Shown here in pieces: positions 1 to 8,520 of a DNA stretch of 64,000 bases. This stretch comes from CAIXSC01 sp046349915 (GTDB lineage Bacteria; Planctomycetota; Planctomycetia; Pirellulales; Pirellulaceae): positions 434,001-498,000 of the forward strand of contig JAXMBL010000005.1 of assembly GCA_046349915.1 (NCBI GenBank), in the 5' to 3' direction. How positions within the stretch are numbered: the first letter of the stretch is position 1; each line of letters begins with the position of its first letter. Below the pieces are notes generated by a model that had not been told where the DNA came from, searched no databases, and was given only the letters and a program-made list of their open reading frames with translations. The translations under genes were made by a program, and so were the position numbers.

Positions 1-738
1 CAGCAACACGCCCTTGGGGATGCGCCCCCCCAGTTTCTGGAACTTTTGCGGGCTCTTCAGAAACTCGACGATCTCCAGCAGGTCCGCCTTCACTCCCTCG
101 AGACCCGCGACATCCTTGAACGTAATCGGCTGTCGAGCAGCCTCGTAGCGTTTGGCGGGACTCTTGCTGAACCCGGTGAGGAACCCGCCACCCATTAACT
201 GTTCGCGAGTCCGACGGAATTGCAGCCAGAAGAAAACGAACATGGCCAGCGACACGCCGATTGCGATCAGCCACAGGATCTCGAGCGCCGATCCGCCAGT
301 CGCCATCACTCGGTAATCAATGCCGCTCGCCCGCAGCAGCGACATCAGTTTCTCGCGCGACGAATCGTTGCGAGGCAGATTGACGAAGAACTTCTTGCCG
401 TACTTTTGGCGTTCGTTCTTCTCCTTATCCCAATGCGTAATCTTCTTCCCCGACTCATCGAATTCGTCTGCTCGTTCCGGCGGATCCTTAAACACGCCGA
501 AAGCCTGCGTATCGCCGATTTCGAGTCGCAGTATGTTGGGCTCGGCCAGCTTGACTTGCTCTTCGAACACCGGGTAGGGGAGTTCGGAACGCGAGACGTT
601 CGACGATGCCAGGAAAACGGCAAAGATCAGACCGAGCGCCAACATCAACAGGACCAAGTTGAATCCCATGGGGCGAGCGGGCCGCCCTCCCTTCTCGTCG
701 GGCGGAGATGGGGGACGATCATCGGGCGAATTGGCCAT
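1..738 (-). CDS. ftsH: ATP-dependent zinc metalloprotease FtsH, N-terminal part (runs off window start)
   Basis: Membrane-bound AAA+ protease that degrades unfolded or regulatory membrane and cytosolic proteins. The 246 codons seen start at the ATG whose complement is at 736-738. They encode a Pro/Asp-rich cytosolic tail, a first membrane segment (about residues 24-43), an extracytoplasmic domain, a second membrane segment (about 153-176), and then the start of the AAA+ module with the family-typical 'TFKDVAGLEGVK' and 'LGGRIPKGVLL'. Walker A, the second region of homology and the HEXGH protease site lie beyond base 1. The extracytoplasmic part contains a charged stretch (residues about 80-115) that is common in planctomycete FtsH. 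The gene is transcribed away from everything else here. Recognition is firm although the gene is incomplete. Confidence 0.93.
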   Translation of the reverse strand, partial: MANSPDDRPPSPPDEKGGRPARPMGFNLVLLMLALGLIFAVFLASSNVSRSELPYPVFEEQVKLAEPNILRLEIGDTQAFGVFKDPPERADEFDESGKKITHWDKEKNERQKYGKKFFVNLPRNDSSREKLMSLLRASGIDYRVMATGGSALEILWLIAIGVSLAMFVFFWLQFRRTREQLMGGGFLTGFSKSPAKRYEAARQPITFKDVAGLEGVKADLLEIVEFLKSPQKFQKLGGRIPKGVLL

Positions 739-993
739 GTGGCGGAGCTTCCTGAAGAATCCTTGTCCGAGCCTCTCACTGCAAACGCTCTATAGTAATC
801 AAGTCGCCGCGCGACATGCAGGGGGCGGCGGGATGCTGAATTAAGGGATCACGCCGGTTCCCCCTCCCCCGTAGGCCGGATCAGCCAGAAGACTCGGCAA
901 TCAAGTCGCCGCCAGCCCAACTCCTGCCTGTCAATTGGTTTGCACTCGTTTGGCGTCCCATGCCATCGAACCGCCCCGGCGAGTCCCCAGACC

Positions 994-2967
994 CTACTGC
1001 ACTTTGGTCGCACGCAACTCGCGAGCCGAACGTTCACCGTGTAGCGTGACGACGTACAGCCGATCTTTTCTCAGGAACTTTGGCGCCTCGGCGAGGACCG
1101 CGAGCCGCTCGCCATACCGCTGCTGCAATTCCGGCAGTTGACGACCGTGCACAATCACCACTCGATGTTCGTCCTCTTCCAAAAACTGATTCACGGGCAC
1201 AAAGGGTTTCGGCAGGTACGGCGAGGCGACCGTCGCGTCGGTCACCTGAGCGGTTGAGCTCAAACCGCCCGGGATGAAGGCTGATTGATCAAGCGTTAGC
1301 TCGCGAATGGGCCGTCGCCCATAAAACACCCAACTCGGTTCCAACCCACCAAGCGCAGCCACCTCGGCTTGCGAATCGAATTGGTCGATGGCCGCGAGCA
1401 ACCGATCGGCTTGCTGATACCGATCGACAACTTGGGGCGCCACGCCAAGCAGCAGGGTCGAGAAGGCTACGGCGGCCGTCGCGAACGCACCCGCCGCATA
1501 CTTGAATTGCTCTTGTCGCCACCACCACCAGGCGACCGCCGATCCCGCGATGGGCGCCAACCCCAACACGGCCAGCCATTCGGCCCCTGGCAGGAACCGG
1601 CGAGCGACCAAGGGGAGCGCGAACAAGAGCACAGCGCCGGTCAAGCCGAAGACGATCAAGGGAACTCGCGCCAGCCAGCGGCCGACCGCGATCCTCCCCT
1701 CGCTCCATCGCGCCACGAAGTCAGCGGTCAGCAGTGCCAAGGCTGGATAAGCGGGCGTCACGTAGCTGGGCAACTTGGTACGAGCGAGCGAGAAAACTCC
1801 GATCCAGACCCCAGCCCAGCAGAGAGCGAATACAACGCCACCGGCGTCGGCGCCCAGGAGTCGCCAGCGCCGTTTGAGGTCGACCGCCCAGGGGCTGGCG
1901 AACACGGACCAGGGAAAGAACCCGATACAGATCGCGACTGGGTAGAACCACGGGCCGCCTCGATGCCCCTCGAAGCTCTGCACCGCGCGAGCCACATTGT
2001 GCTCCCAAAAGAAGCCGCGCAAGAACTGACCGTCTGTCCTGATTCCGACCCAAACGTACCAAGGTCCCGCAACCGCCAGGATCATGGCGATTGCGAGCAG
2101 TGGTCTCATGTCCCAGCAAGTTTTCAAGAAGTGCAGGGGAGCAAAGGGTCGGAGCGCTGCCCGGCCCCACCCCCACAGTCGACGCCCCCAGCCGAGGACA
2201 GCAGTGGATTCACCCGTTTCGCTCGAGTGGGATTCGCTTGAGCTGACCTCGGTTGCAGGTTGGCGCAGCCGGGCGACCAGCAGGAACATGCCCACAACAG
2301 CGGTCGGCAGTACAGCGCCCACCGGCCCTTTCGCAAGCACGGCCAGTCCCATCGCGGCATACGTCCCAATCGCAGTCGAAATTCGCAGCGGGACATTCCA
2401 CCCGCGGCCTCCCAGTAACTGGTCTCCGGCCTCGTCCAAGCTCGCAGCGGCTAATTCCCCCTGCGGACTTGCCCCAGCACCTCCCACCGCCACGGACCTT
2501 CGCGGAAATTCTCCGCACACAAACAGTGTGATAGCCAGAGTCACGCAGAAGAGCAGGACGGAATCGGGAGTCGCGGCGCGCGCGGCCACATCAAACATGA
2601 GGGTCGAGCAGAGAATGACTCCCGCCCATAAACCAACTCGGGGACTGAATAACCTTCGCCCCATGGCGTAGGTTAGCCACACCGACCCCAGCCCCAACGC
2701 CGCCGACCAAAACCGGGCCGAGAATTCGCTCACCCCAAACACGGCATAGGCGGACATGATCAGCCAATAGAGCAAAACCGGTTTGTGGCTGCGCAGTTCG
2801 TCGTTGAACCACGGAGTAATCCAGTCGCCACGCTCGCGCATTTCCAGCGCGCAGCCCGCGTTCCGCGGTTCGTCCCGGTCCCAAAGCCGGGGACCGCCCA
2901 AGTTCGAAAATAAAACAACTCCGCCAACAAGGGCGAGAATCGCCAGGTCGCGGGCGATGCTACGCAT
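994..2967 (-). CDS. Glycosyltransferase family 39-type integral membrane transferase (ArnT/PMT-like)
   Basis: Polytopic GT-C glycosyltransferase, probably moving a sugar from a polyprenyl-phosphate donor to a lipid or protein acceptor on the outer face of the cytoplasmic membrane. The chosen ATG at 2967 has AAGGAAGAG upstream. A longer frame reaching 3042 adds 25 residues without membrane character. 657 residues with about a dozen hydrophobic segments follow. The first loop has 'LWDRDEPRNA' (Asp30-Glu33), the acidic metal/catalytic motif of this superfamily. It is followed by 'SHKPVLLYW', matching the conserved Lys-Pro loop of ArnT-like enzymes. A low-complexity cytosolic insertion rich in Ser/Glu/Gly lies around residues 240-280. 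No lipid A or glycan genes adjoin it, so the substrate is unknown. Confidence 0.85.
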   Translation of the reverse strand: MRSIARDLAILALVGGVVLFSNLGGPRLWDRDEPRNAGCALEMRERGDWITPWFNDELRSHKPVLLYWLIMSAYAVFGVSEFSARFWSAALGLGSVWLTYAMGRRLFSPRVGLWAGVILCSTLMFDVAARAATPDSVLLFCVTLAITLFVCGEFPRRSVAVGGAGASPQGELAAASLDEAGDQLLGGRGWNVPLRISTAIGTYAAMGLAVLAKGPVGAVLPTAVVGMFLLVARLRQPATEVSSSESHSSETGESTAVLGWGRRLWGWGRAALRPFAPLHFLKTCWDMRPLLAIAMILAVAGPWYVWVGIRTDGQFLRGFFWEHNVARAVQSFEGHRGGPWFYPVAICIGFFPWSVFASPWAVDLKRRWRLLGADAGGVVFALCWAGVWIGVFSLARTKLPSYVTPAYPALALLTADFVARWSEGRIAVGRWLARVPLIVFGLTGAVLLFALPLVARRFLPGAEWLAVLGLAPIAGSAVAWWWWRQEQFKYAAGAFATAAVAFSTLLLGVAPQVVDRYQQADRLLAAIDQFDSQAEVAALGGLEPSWVFYGRRPIRELTLDQSAFIPGGLSSTAQVTDATVASPYLPKPFVPVNQFLEEDEHRVVIVHGRQLPELQQRYGERLAVLAEAPKFLRKDRLYVVTLHGERSARELRATKVQ

Positions 2968-3305
2968 GAGTTTGGCTCTTCCTTGAGCAAAGACATCGAA
3001 AGTCCAGCAGTCCATTCCGCCCGTACCGGCGGCCCTGGCCACCGGGGGCTATCAGCGTATCCTACGCCACCCCACGACTTTCCTCCAACCGCAGTTCGAC
3101 CTCTGAAGGAGAGAAATCCGCTTGTTCCCGACACTCGCCCCGGACCCTACGCACAAGAAATTAAGGGAACACTGATTGGCACTGATCCCCACTAATCGGT
3201 TCTGACGATTCCCAGCGCTTTTTTTCCCAGCCCGTGTAAGGACTTCTCGGCAGGGCCGTATCTGAGGGTGTTCGACCCAAACACTTTTCCTCCAGGAGCC
3301 TCGTC
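2968..3305. other. Divergent intergenic region with degenerate ACTGAT repeats
   Basis: This 338-bp stretch separates the minus-strand glycosyltransferase from the plus-strand FG-GAP gene, so both promoters should lie here. At about 3164-3210 the sequence GGGAACACTGATTGGCACTG and a variant of it recur. The same GGGAACACTGAT word occurs in the 13.9-14.3 kb repeats and near 42.1 kb. A strong ribosome site (CAGGAG) sits 8 bases before the FG-GAP start. No convincing ORF or promoter was recognised. Confidence 0.5.
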
Positions 3306-4922
3306 ATGTTGCACCATCTCGTCAGCCGCTTTCTCCGCCAATCCCGCAAGTCGCCTCGCCCGGCCAACGCCGCGGAATCGACTCGCCGCCGGCCACTCCG
3401 TACCTCTGCCCTGAGTGTCGAATCCCTGGAATCACGGCGAGTTATGACGGGCGACTTCAATGGCGACGGCTTCGATGATTTGGCAGTCGGCGTGCCGCAA
3501 GAAGACGTCATGGGGATACCGAACGCGGGTCAAGTGATCATCACTTACGGCACGGCGGCCGGCCTGGATGGCGTCGTCAATCAACCGCTGACCGAAAACC
3601 TGCTGGGTGGAGTGCTGAACGCGGACGACAACTTCGGGGCGTCGCTGGAAATCGGCGATTACAACGGCGACGGATACGACGACCTGGCGATCAGCGTGGT
3701 GGGCGAGGATTTCGGGGCGGCCACGGAAGCCGGGAAAATCATCGTCGTCTACGGTTCAGCCGCGGGCCTCAACCCGGCTTCCGCGGTGACCTTCGCTCAA
3801 GGCATGGGCGGCCTGGGTGAAGTGGCCGAGATTGGCGACAAATTCGGCTGGGCGATGGCGACAGGCGACTACGACGGCGATGGCTACGAAGATCTGGCGG
3901 TCGGCGCCTCCTTGGAGGACATAGGCCCGAACATCGACACGGGCGTGGTCCATGTGATCTACGGGAGTGCCGCGGGTCTGACGACCGCGGGCAGCACGAT
4001 CTGGACCCAAAACAGCGGCCTGGTCGCCGAAATTTCCGAAACAGGCGACGTGTTTGGCGCCACCTTGGTCAGCGGCGATTTCGATGGCGATACTTACGAC
4101 GATCTCGCGATCGGTGTCCCTGGTGAATCTGTAGGTCTGATCATCGAAGCGGGCGCCGTCAATGTGCTCTACGGGACAGCAGGGGGCATCACCGACCTGA
4201 ACAACCAGTTATTTTCGCAGAATAGTGTGGGAATCGCCGAAGTATCGGAATTCCAAGATCACTTCGGCGACGCGCTATCCTCTGGCGACTACGACGCCAA
4301 TGGCCGCGATGACTTGGCCATCGGCGTGCCGACCGAAGACTTGGCGTTCGCCGATGCGGGCGGGGTTCACATCATCTACGGCGTCAGCGCGGTCTTCGGG
4401 TTGGGAGCGGCCGGCAATCAGTTCTTCAGCCAGAATTCGGTCGGTATCGCCGACTTCGAAGAAGCGGGCGATTTCTTCGGCAGCACCCTAACCTCCGCCG
4501 ACTTCGATGGAGACGGCGACGACGACCTGGCGATCGCCGCGATGTTCGAGGACCTGGGTCCCGCCATCGATGCCGGTGTGGTCCACGTTCTCTACGGGAT
4601 CGCCGGAGCGGGCATCCGTACTGGCGGAGCACAGATCTGGCAGCAAGGCCTGGGCTTGGTCGCCGGTGCGCCAAACTTGGGCGACACCTTCGGCCGCTCG
4701 CTGGGCGCGGGCGACTATAACGGCGACGGCCGAGCCGACTTGGCGATCGGCATCCCGGGCGAGGACTCGGGTGGCGTCCTGGACAGCGGCGCTGTCGAGG
4801 TGCTGTACGGAGCGCTCGGCGGCCTGACCGATGTAGGCAGCCAGCTCTGGGACGAATCCCTGCTCGGCGGAATTCTGAACCTTGGCGACTCCTTCGGCTG
4901 GGCCGTAGGCCGTCGCCGATAA
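3306..4922 (+). CDS. FG-GAP (integrin-alpha type) repeat protein, predicted seven-bladed beta-propeller
   Basis: Likely surface or extracellular calcium-binding propeller. The 538 residues begin with a basic, hydrophilic segment that ends in 'VESLESRRVM'. This is the LE-x-R motif seen at the N-terminus of many exported planctomycete proteins in place of an ordinary signal peptide. Seven FG-GAP units follow, each about 63-70 residues, with Ca-binding loops of the form GD(F/Y)(N/D)GDGxDDLA. The fifth (GDYDANGRDDLA) and sixth are the most divergent. The last residues, LGDSFGWAVGRRR, supply the strand missing before the first loop, which suggests velcro ring closure. A CAGGAG ribosome site lies upstream and a hairpin terminator directly downstream, so it is probably monocistronic. 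The ligand is unknown. Confidence 0.85.
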   Translation: MLHHLVSRFLRQSRKSPRPANAAESTRRRPLRTSALSVESLESRRVMTGDFNGDGFDDLAVGVPQEDVMGIPNAGQVIITYGTAAGLDGVVNQPLTENLLGGVLNADDNFGASLEIGDYNGDGYDDLAISVVGEDFGAATEAGKIIVVYGSAAGLNPASAVTFAQGMGGLGEVAEIGDKFGWAMATGDYDGDGYEDLAVGASLEDIGPNIDTGVVHVIYGSAAGLTTAGSTIWTQNSGLVAEISETGDVFGATLVSGDFDGDTYDDLAIGVPGESVGLIIEAGAVNVLYGTAGGITDLNNQLFSQNSVGIAEVSEFQDHFGDALSSGDYDANGRDDLAIGVPTEDLAFADAGGVHIIYGVSAVFGLGAAGNQFFSQNSVGIADFEEAGDFFGSTLTSADFDGDGDDDLAIAAMFEDLGPAIDAGVVHVLYGIAGAGIRTGGAQIWQQGLGLVAGAPNLGDTFGRSLGAGDYNGDGRADLAIGIPGEDSGGVLDSGAVEVLYGALGGLTDVGSQLWDESLLGGILNLGDSFGWAVGRRR

Positions 4923-4940
4923 CCCGACCATCCGTCCGGG

Positions 4941-4976
4941 GCCGCGTCCCTCGTAGGGGCGCGGTTCCATTTTTTA
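4941..4976 (+). terminator. Rho-independent terminator after the FG-GAP gene
   Basis: Stem CCGCGTCCC (4942-4950) pairs with GGGGCGCGG (4956-4964), with one G-T pair and a five-base loop. TTCCATTTTTT follows. It lies 20 bases after the FG-GAP stop codon and before the sigma factor gene. Confidence 0.75.
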
Positions 4977-5049
4977 TTCGCGTTCGCGCCAACGCTTGTC
5001 TCCACTACATTGGAACCTTCCGTTCCCTCGTGGTCCTCGGGAGACATTC

Positions 5050-5640
5050 GTGGGCGACCCATCCATCACTCGACCGAGCCTCCTGTTGCGGATTCGCGAT
5101 GCGCGTGACATCGAAGCCTGGTCCAGTTTCGCCGACATCTACTCGCCGCTCGTCCGGCGTTTTGGACTTCGCAATGGCCTGCAAGAGGCCGACGCCGACG
5201 ATCTGGCTCAAGAAGTCATGGCGGCGGTGGCGAAGGCGATCGGAACTTGGCAATACGATCCGGCCGCTGGCCGTTTCCGCAGTTGGCTCTTCACGATCGC
5301 TCGAAATAAACTCAATGATGGCTTGGCTCGTGGCCGTCGCCAGCCCGCGGGCAGCGGCGACACGACTTTTCACCAACGCTTGAGCGAAACGCCCGCTCCG
5401 GCGGAAGTCGAGCAGTGGGACCGGGAATACGAAGAACGGCTGTTTCATTGGGCGGCGCAAGTGGTAAAGGGTCGAGTGCAATCGCAGACGTGGGAAGCCT
5501 TTTGGCGTACTACGGTGGAAGGTCGGGAGGCCGCGGAAGTGGCGACAGCGCTCGGCATCTCGGTGGGATCGGTCTACGTGGCGAAGAACCGCGTGGTCGC
5601 CAAGCTCCGCGAGGCGATCCAAGAACTAGGCGATTTATGA
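5050..5640 (+). CDS. ECF-type RNA polymerase sigma factor of the planctomycete kinase-linked class
   Basis: Sigma-70 family factor directing transcription of an unknown regulon. I place the start at GTG 5050, with CGGGAG about 6 bases upstream. An ATG at 4996 would add 18 residues of poor character. Region 2 is visible as 'EADADDLAQEVM' plus 'FRSWLFTIARNKLND'. Region 4 is 'TWEAFWRTTVEGREAAEVA' followed by the recognition helix 'LGISVGSVYVAKNRVVAKL', a pattern characteristic of planctomycete ECF factors paired with Ser/Thr kinases. The stop overlaps the kinase start (ATGA, 5637-5640), so the two are translationally coupled. The kinase zinc finger is the likely anti-sigma partner. Confidence is high for family and moderate for the exact start. 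Confidence 0.9.
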   Translation: MGDPSITRPSLLLRIRDARDIEAWSSFADIYSPLVRRFGLRNGLQEADADDLAQEVMAAVAKAIGTWQYDPAAGRFRSWLFTIARNKLNDGLARGRRQPAGSGDTTFHQRLSETPAPAEVEQWDREYEERLFHWAAQVVKGRVQSQTWEAFWRTTVEGREAAEVATALGISVGSVYVAKNRVVAKLREAIQELGDL

Positions 5641-8459
5641 GCACCCCGGTGCACTCCTCATCGGCGCCCTCTTCACCAGCTTGCCTCGCGCGTGAAACGC
5701 TGGCAAGCTTGTTGCGAGGGGAACTCGACGCCGATCAAGAACAGAGCGCCACGCTCCACCTGGACGCCTGCCCTCGCTGCCAAACTCGCTTAGAGCAAGT
5801 TGCGGCGGCGCCTGATTTCGCGCAGCAGTTGGGGCAGCGTCTCCAATCGGCCCAGTTAGCCGCCCCGCGACCTCACGCCACTCCCGCGTACTCCAGCCAC
5901 TCGCCAGCGTCAGCCCCCGCCGACAATTCTCGTTCTTTACTCGACTCACGTGCCGATGCCCCAATTCTTCCGCCACAGCCGTTACCCAAGACTGGCGATC
6001 TGCTGGGTCGCTACCGCATCGAGCGCGAAATCGGCCGGGGAGGCATGGGAATTGTCTTCGAAGCAGAAGACGTATCGCTGCATCGGCCCGTCGCACTCAA
6101 AGTGCTCGCTCCACAATGGGCAGCCGATCGGCTGGCGCGTCAACGATTCTTGTCCGAGGCTCGGGCGGCCGCCGCCATCTCCAGTCCCTATGTCGTAACG
6201 GTGTATGCGGTCGAAGAACTAGAAGGCTGGCCGATTCTGGTCATGGAATTTGTCCGAGGTCGGTCTTTGCAAGAATTGCTGGATGAACAAGGCCCCTTGC
6301 CACTCGACCAGATCGCGGCCATCGGGTGGCGAGTGGCCGCGGGACTCGCGGCCGCTCATCGTCGCGGTCTCGTTCACCGCGACGTGAAGCCTGCGAATAT
6401 TCTCATCGAAAACACTACTCGCAAAGTCAAGCTGACAGACTTTGGCTTGGCCCGCGCTGCCGACGATGCTCGCCTGACTCGCGACGGCGTGATCGTAGGA
6501 ACTCCCGCGTACATGTCGCCCGAGCAAGTCTTCGAGGGCGACGTCGATCATCGTTCGGATTTGTTTAGCTTCGGCAGCGTCCTCTATTCCATGGCGTTGG
6601 GCGAACCACCGTTCACGCACGCCAATACGTTGGCGATCGTGCGCGCGGTCGTCGAAACTCAACCTATTCGGGCACGCCAACGAGACGCACGATTGCCCGA
6701 ATGGTTCGACCAATTAGTCGCTCGCTTGCATGCCAAGCGTCCAGTGGACCGTTTTCAGTCGGCCGACGAGGTTGCTCGGCTGCTGAAGCACGGTTTGCCC
6801 GAGGGAGCCCTCGTTGGGACCGGGGTGAGCGAGGAGGATCTGCCGCCGCCGGAACCACCGTTGCCGCCGCCTCCACCCAATACGGCTCGATCGACTCGCT
6901 CGCAGTCGGCTGAGGTTCAACCGCCTCCCATCGTCGCACCCGCGGGCGTCGTCGCCAGTCAAATCGCTCCGGCAGATGCAACTTCGCCGGCGGACGAGCC
7001 TACCGAGGTGACGCCGCTTGTTACGATGCCGCTTGTCACGATGCCGAAGCCGCGGGGAGCCGCAGCCCATCGCCCCGCCCAGAAGCCCTTTCAACTCACC
7101 GCCTGGAACCAAATTGCCCTGACGCTCACCGGCTTCTTCGCCACACTAGCCGTCATTCTGCTGGTAGTGAACGAGTATGTCGCATCGAAGCCACAATCTT
7201 CATCGCCGCCGACCTCCTTCGATGGGCGATCACTCTCCACGGCATCGGGTTTTGTGCAACCGCTAGTCAACGCGACTCCCACGCCGCGGACAGGCGCCGC
7301 GATTGAAGTCTGGACGCCGGGAAAAGCACCCCAGTCGTTCGAGGATCTGGAACGAGCGTTGGAAGAGGCCGAAAACCAAAGCACGGTGCTGGTGAAGGCC
7401 GACCACGAATACCGTCTTCGTCCCCTGAACCTACAAGGGAGATCGCTTGCCATTCGAGGAGCATCGGGCAGTAAGCCAAGGATCGTGATCGATGTTCCGT
7501 CCGACGGCGCGGCTGCGATTATCGCCGATTGTACCTTGGAGCTCGAAGGACTTGAATTGCGAGCCGTATGGTCGAGTGCTCCTCGCGGCGTACCCCGCGC
7601 CCCCGCGGCCCTTTTGGATTACTTCGGTCCCGATCTGCGCGTGCGGCGGTCCCGGCTGAGTGTCGCGGGCGGCACAAGCTGCTTGACGATCCATGCGCCG
7701 AATGTCGGCAACTGCGAATTGGAGTTCAGCGAGTTCCATGGCGGGGAACAGATCGCCGTGTGGTGGCAAGATCCCGCGAGCGGCCTTCACGACAATGCTC
7801 AGCATCGCTTGTTCGCGAGTCACTGTGTGTTCACGGGTCGGGCGGGATTGTTGCTCGAGACCCACGATGGAGCATCGTTTCAATCGCAATGGGTGCGGTC
7901 GACTTTTCGGGCTCGCGAGGCGTTTCGTTTCGAGTGGCCGCGCGCTGTTGCCCTGGGATCGCCGGGCCCCTCACAGCAATTTGGCGTGTCGCCCGGCGGC
8001 CCACTCGCCCCGAATCAGCCAGCATCGGCCAATCCCACGGTTGGCCCTGGACCGCGACGGCAAGTTTTCACGGTGGAAGGAAATGTGTTGGATGTCGAGT
8101 GGGTGGTGAGTTTTTGGTCGCGGCAGGCGGAAGATCTGCCGCAGCGAGCGGAGGCGGCGCGGCGGTTGCCTCAGGTCATCGATTGGCATGGTCGCAACAA
8201 TCAGTATTCGGAGGCGGCCAAGTTTCTGGGCGTGGGCGGCTGGAATGTCGCTCGCGCGATCGTACCGCGCGACGCCCCCGAATCGCTGACCAAGTGGCTC
8301 AGTTTCTGGGGCTCAAGAGAGTTTGAGTCGGTACAGGCGCCGGTTCGTTATCGTCTAGGTCAAACTCCGACCGCAACGCACGATGGTCATACCGAGCCGC
8401 CTCAAGCCACTATGTACGAGATTGAGCAGATGGTAAACCAACCGGCGCGAGGTCGATAA
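5637..8459 (+). CDS. Membrane Ser/Thr protein kinase with N-terminal anti-sigma-like zinc finger and C-terminal extracytoplasmic beta-helix-like domain
   Basis: Signal-transducing kinase coupled to the preceding sigma factor. Order in the 940 residues: an anti-sigma-type zinc-binding motif H-x3-C-x2-C (His41, Cys45, Cys48); an Ala/Pro/Ser linker; a Hanks-type kinase domain (about 125-395) with glycine loop 'GRGGMGIVF', Lys155, catalytic Asp249 in 'HRDVKPAN' and Asp268 in 'DFGLA'; a Pro-rich linker; one membrane segment (about 493-515); and some 420 outer residues resembling a right-handed beta-helix (FHA/pectate-lyase-like repeats such as 'LELEGLELR'). All catalytic residues are present. It overlaps the sigma stop by 4 bases. 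I infer that the outer domain senses a signal, the kinase transmits it and the zinc finger holds or frees the sigma factor. Confidence 0.9.
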   Translation: MSTPVHSSSAPSSPACLARETLASLLRGELDADQEQSATLHLDACPRCQTRLEQVAAAPDFAQQLGQRLQSAQLAAPRPHATPAYSSHSPASAPADNSRSLLDSRADAPILPPQPLPKTGDLLGRYRIEREIGRGGMGIVFEAEDVSLHRPVALKVLAPQWAADRLARQRFLSEARAAAAISSPYVVTVYAVEELEGWPILVMEFVRGRSLQELLDEQGPLPLDQIAAIGWRVAAGLAAAHRRGLVHRDVKPANILIENTTRKVKLTDFGLARAADDARLTRDGVIVGTPAYMSPEQVFEGDVDHRSDLFSFGSVLYSMALGEPPFTHANTLAIVRAVVETQPIRARQRDARLPEWFDQLVARLHAKRPVDRFQSADEVARLLKHGLPEGALVGTGVSEEDLPPPEPPLPPPPPNTARSTRSQSAEVQPPPIVAPAGVVASQIAPADATSPADEPTEVTPLVTMPLVTMPKPRGAAAHRPAQKPFQLTAWNQIALTLTGFFATLAVILLVVNEYVASKPQSSSPPTSFDGRSLSTASGFVQPLVNATPTPRTGAAIEVWTPGKAPQSFEDLERALEEAENQSTVLVKADHEYRLRPLNLQGRSLAIRGASGSKPRIVIDVPSDGAAAIIADCTLELEGLELRAVWSSAPRGVPRAPAALLDYFGPDLRVRRSRLSVAGGTSCLTIHAPNVGNCELEFSEFHGGEQIAVWWQDPASGLHDNAQHRLFASHCVFTGRAGLLLETHDGASFQSQWVRSTFRAREAFRFEWPRAVALGSPGPSQQFGVSPGGPLAPNQPASANPTVGPGPRRQVFTVEGNVLDVEWVVSFWSRQAEDLPQRAEAARRLPQVIDWHGRNNQYSEAAKFLGVGGWNVARAIVPRDAPESLTKWLSFWGSREFESVQAPVRYRLGQTPTATHDGHTEPPQATMYEIEQMVNQPARGR

Positions 8460-8520
8460 GGCACGCCACGCTGTCCCACAAATCAACGGGCTCTCCCCCC
8501 GTTTCGGGATTTCGGGCTGC

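Noticed and set aside
1369..2241. 290-residue plus-strand frame opposite the glycosyltransferase
   Set aside because: It is Gln/Arg/Pro/Gly-rich antisense of a clear membrane protein, a common shadow in GC-rich genes.
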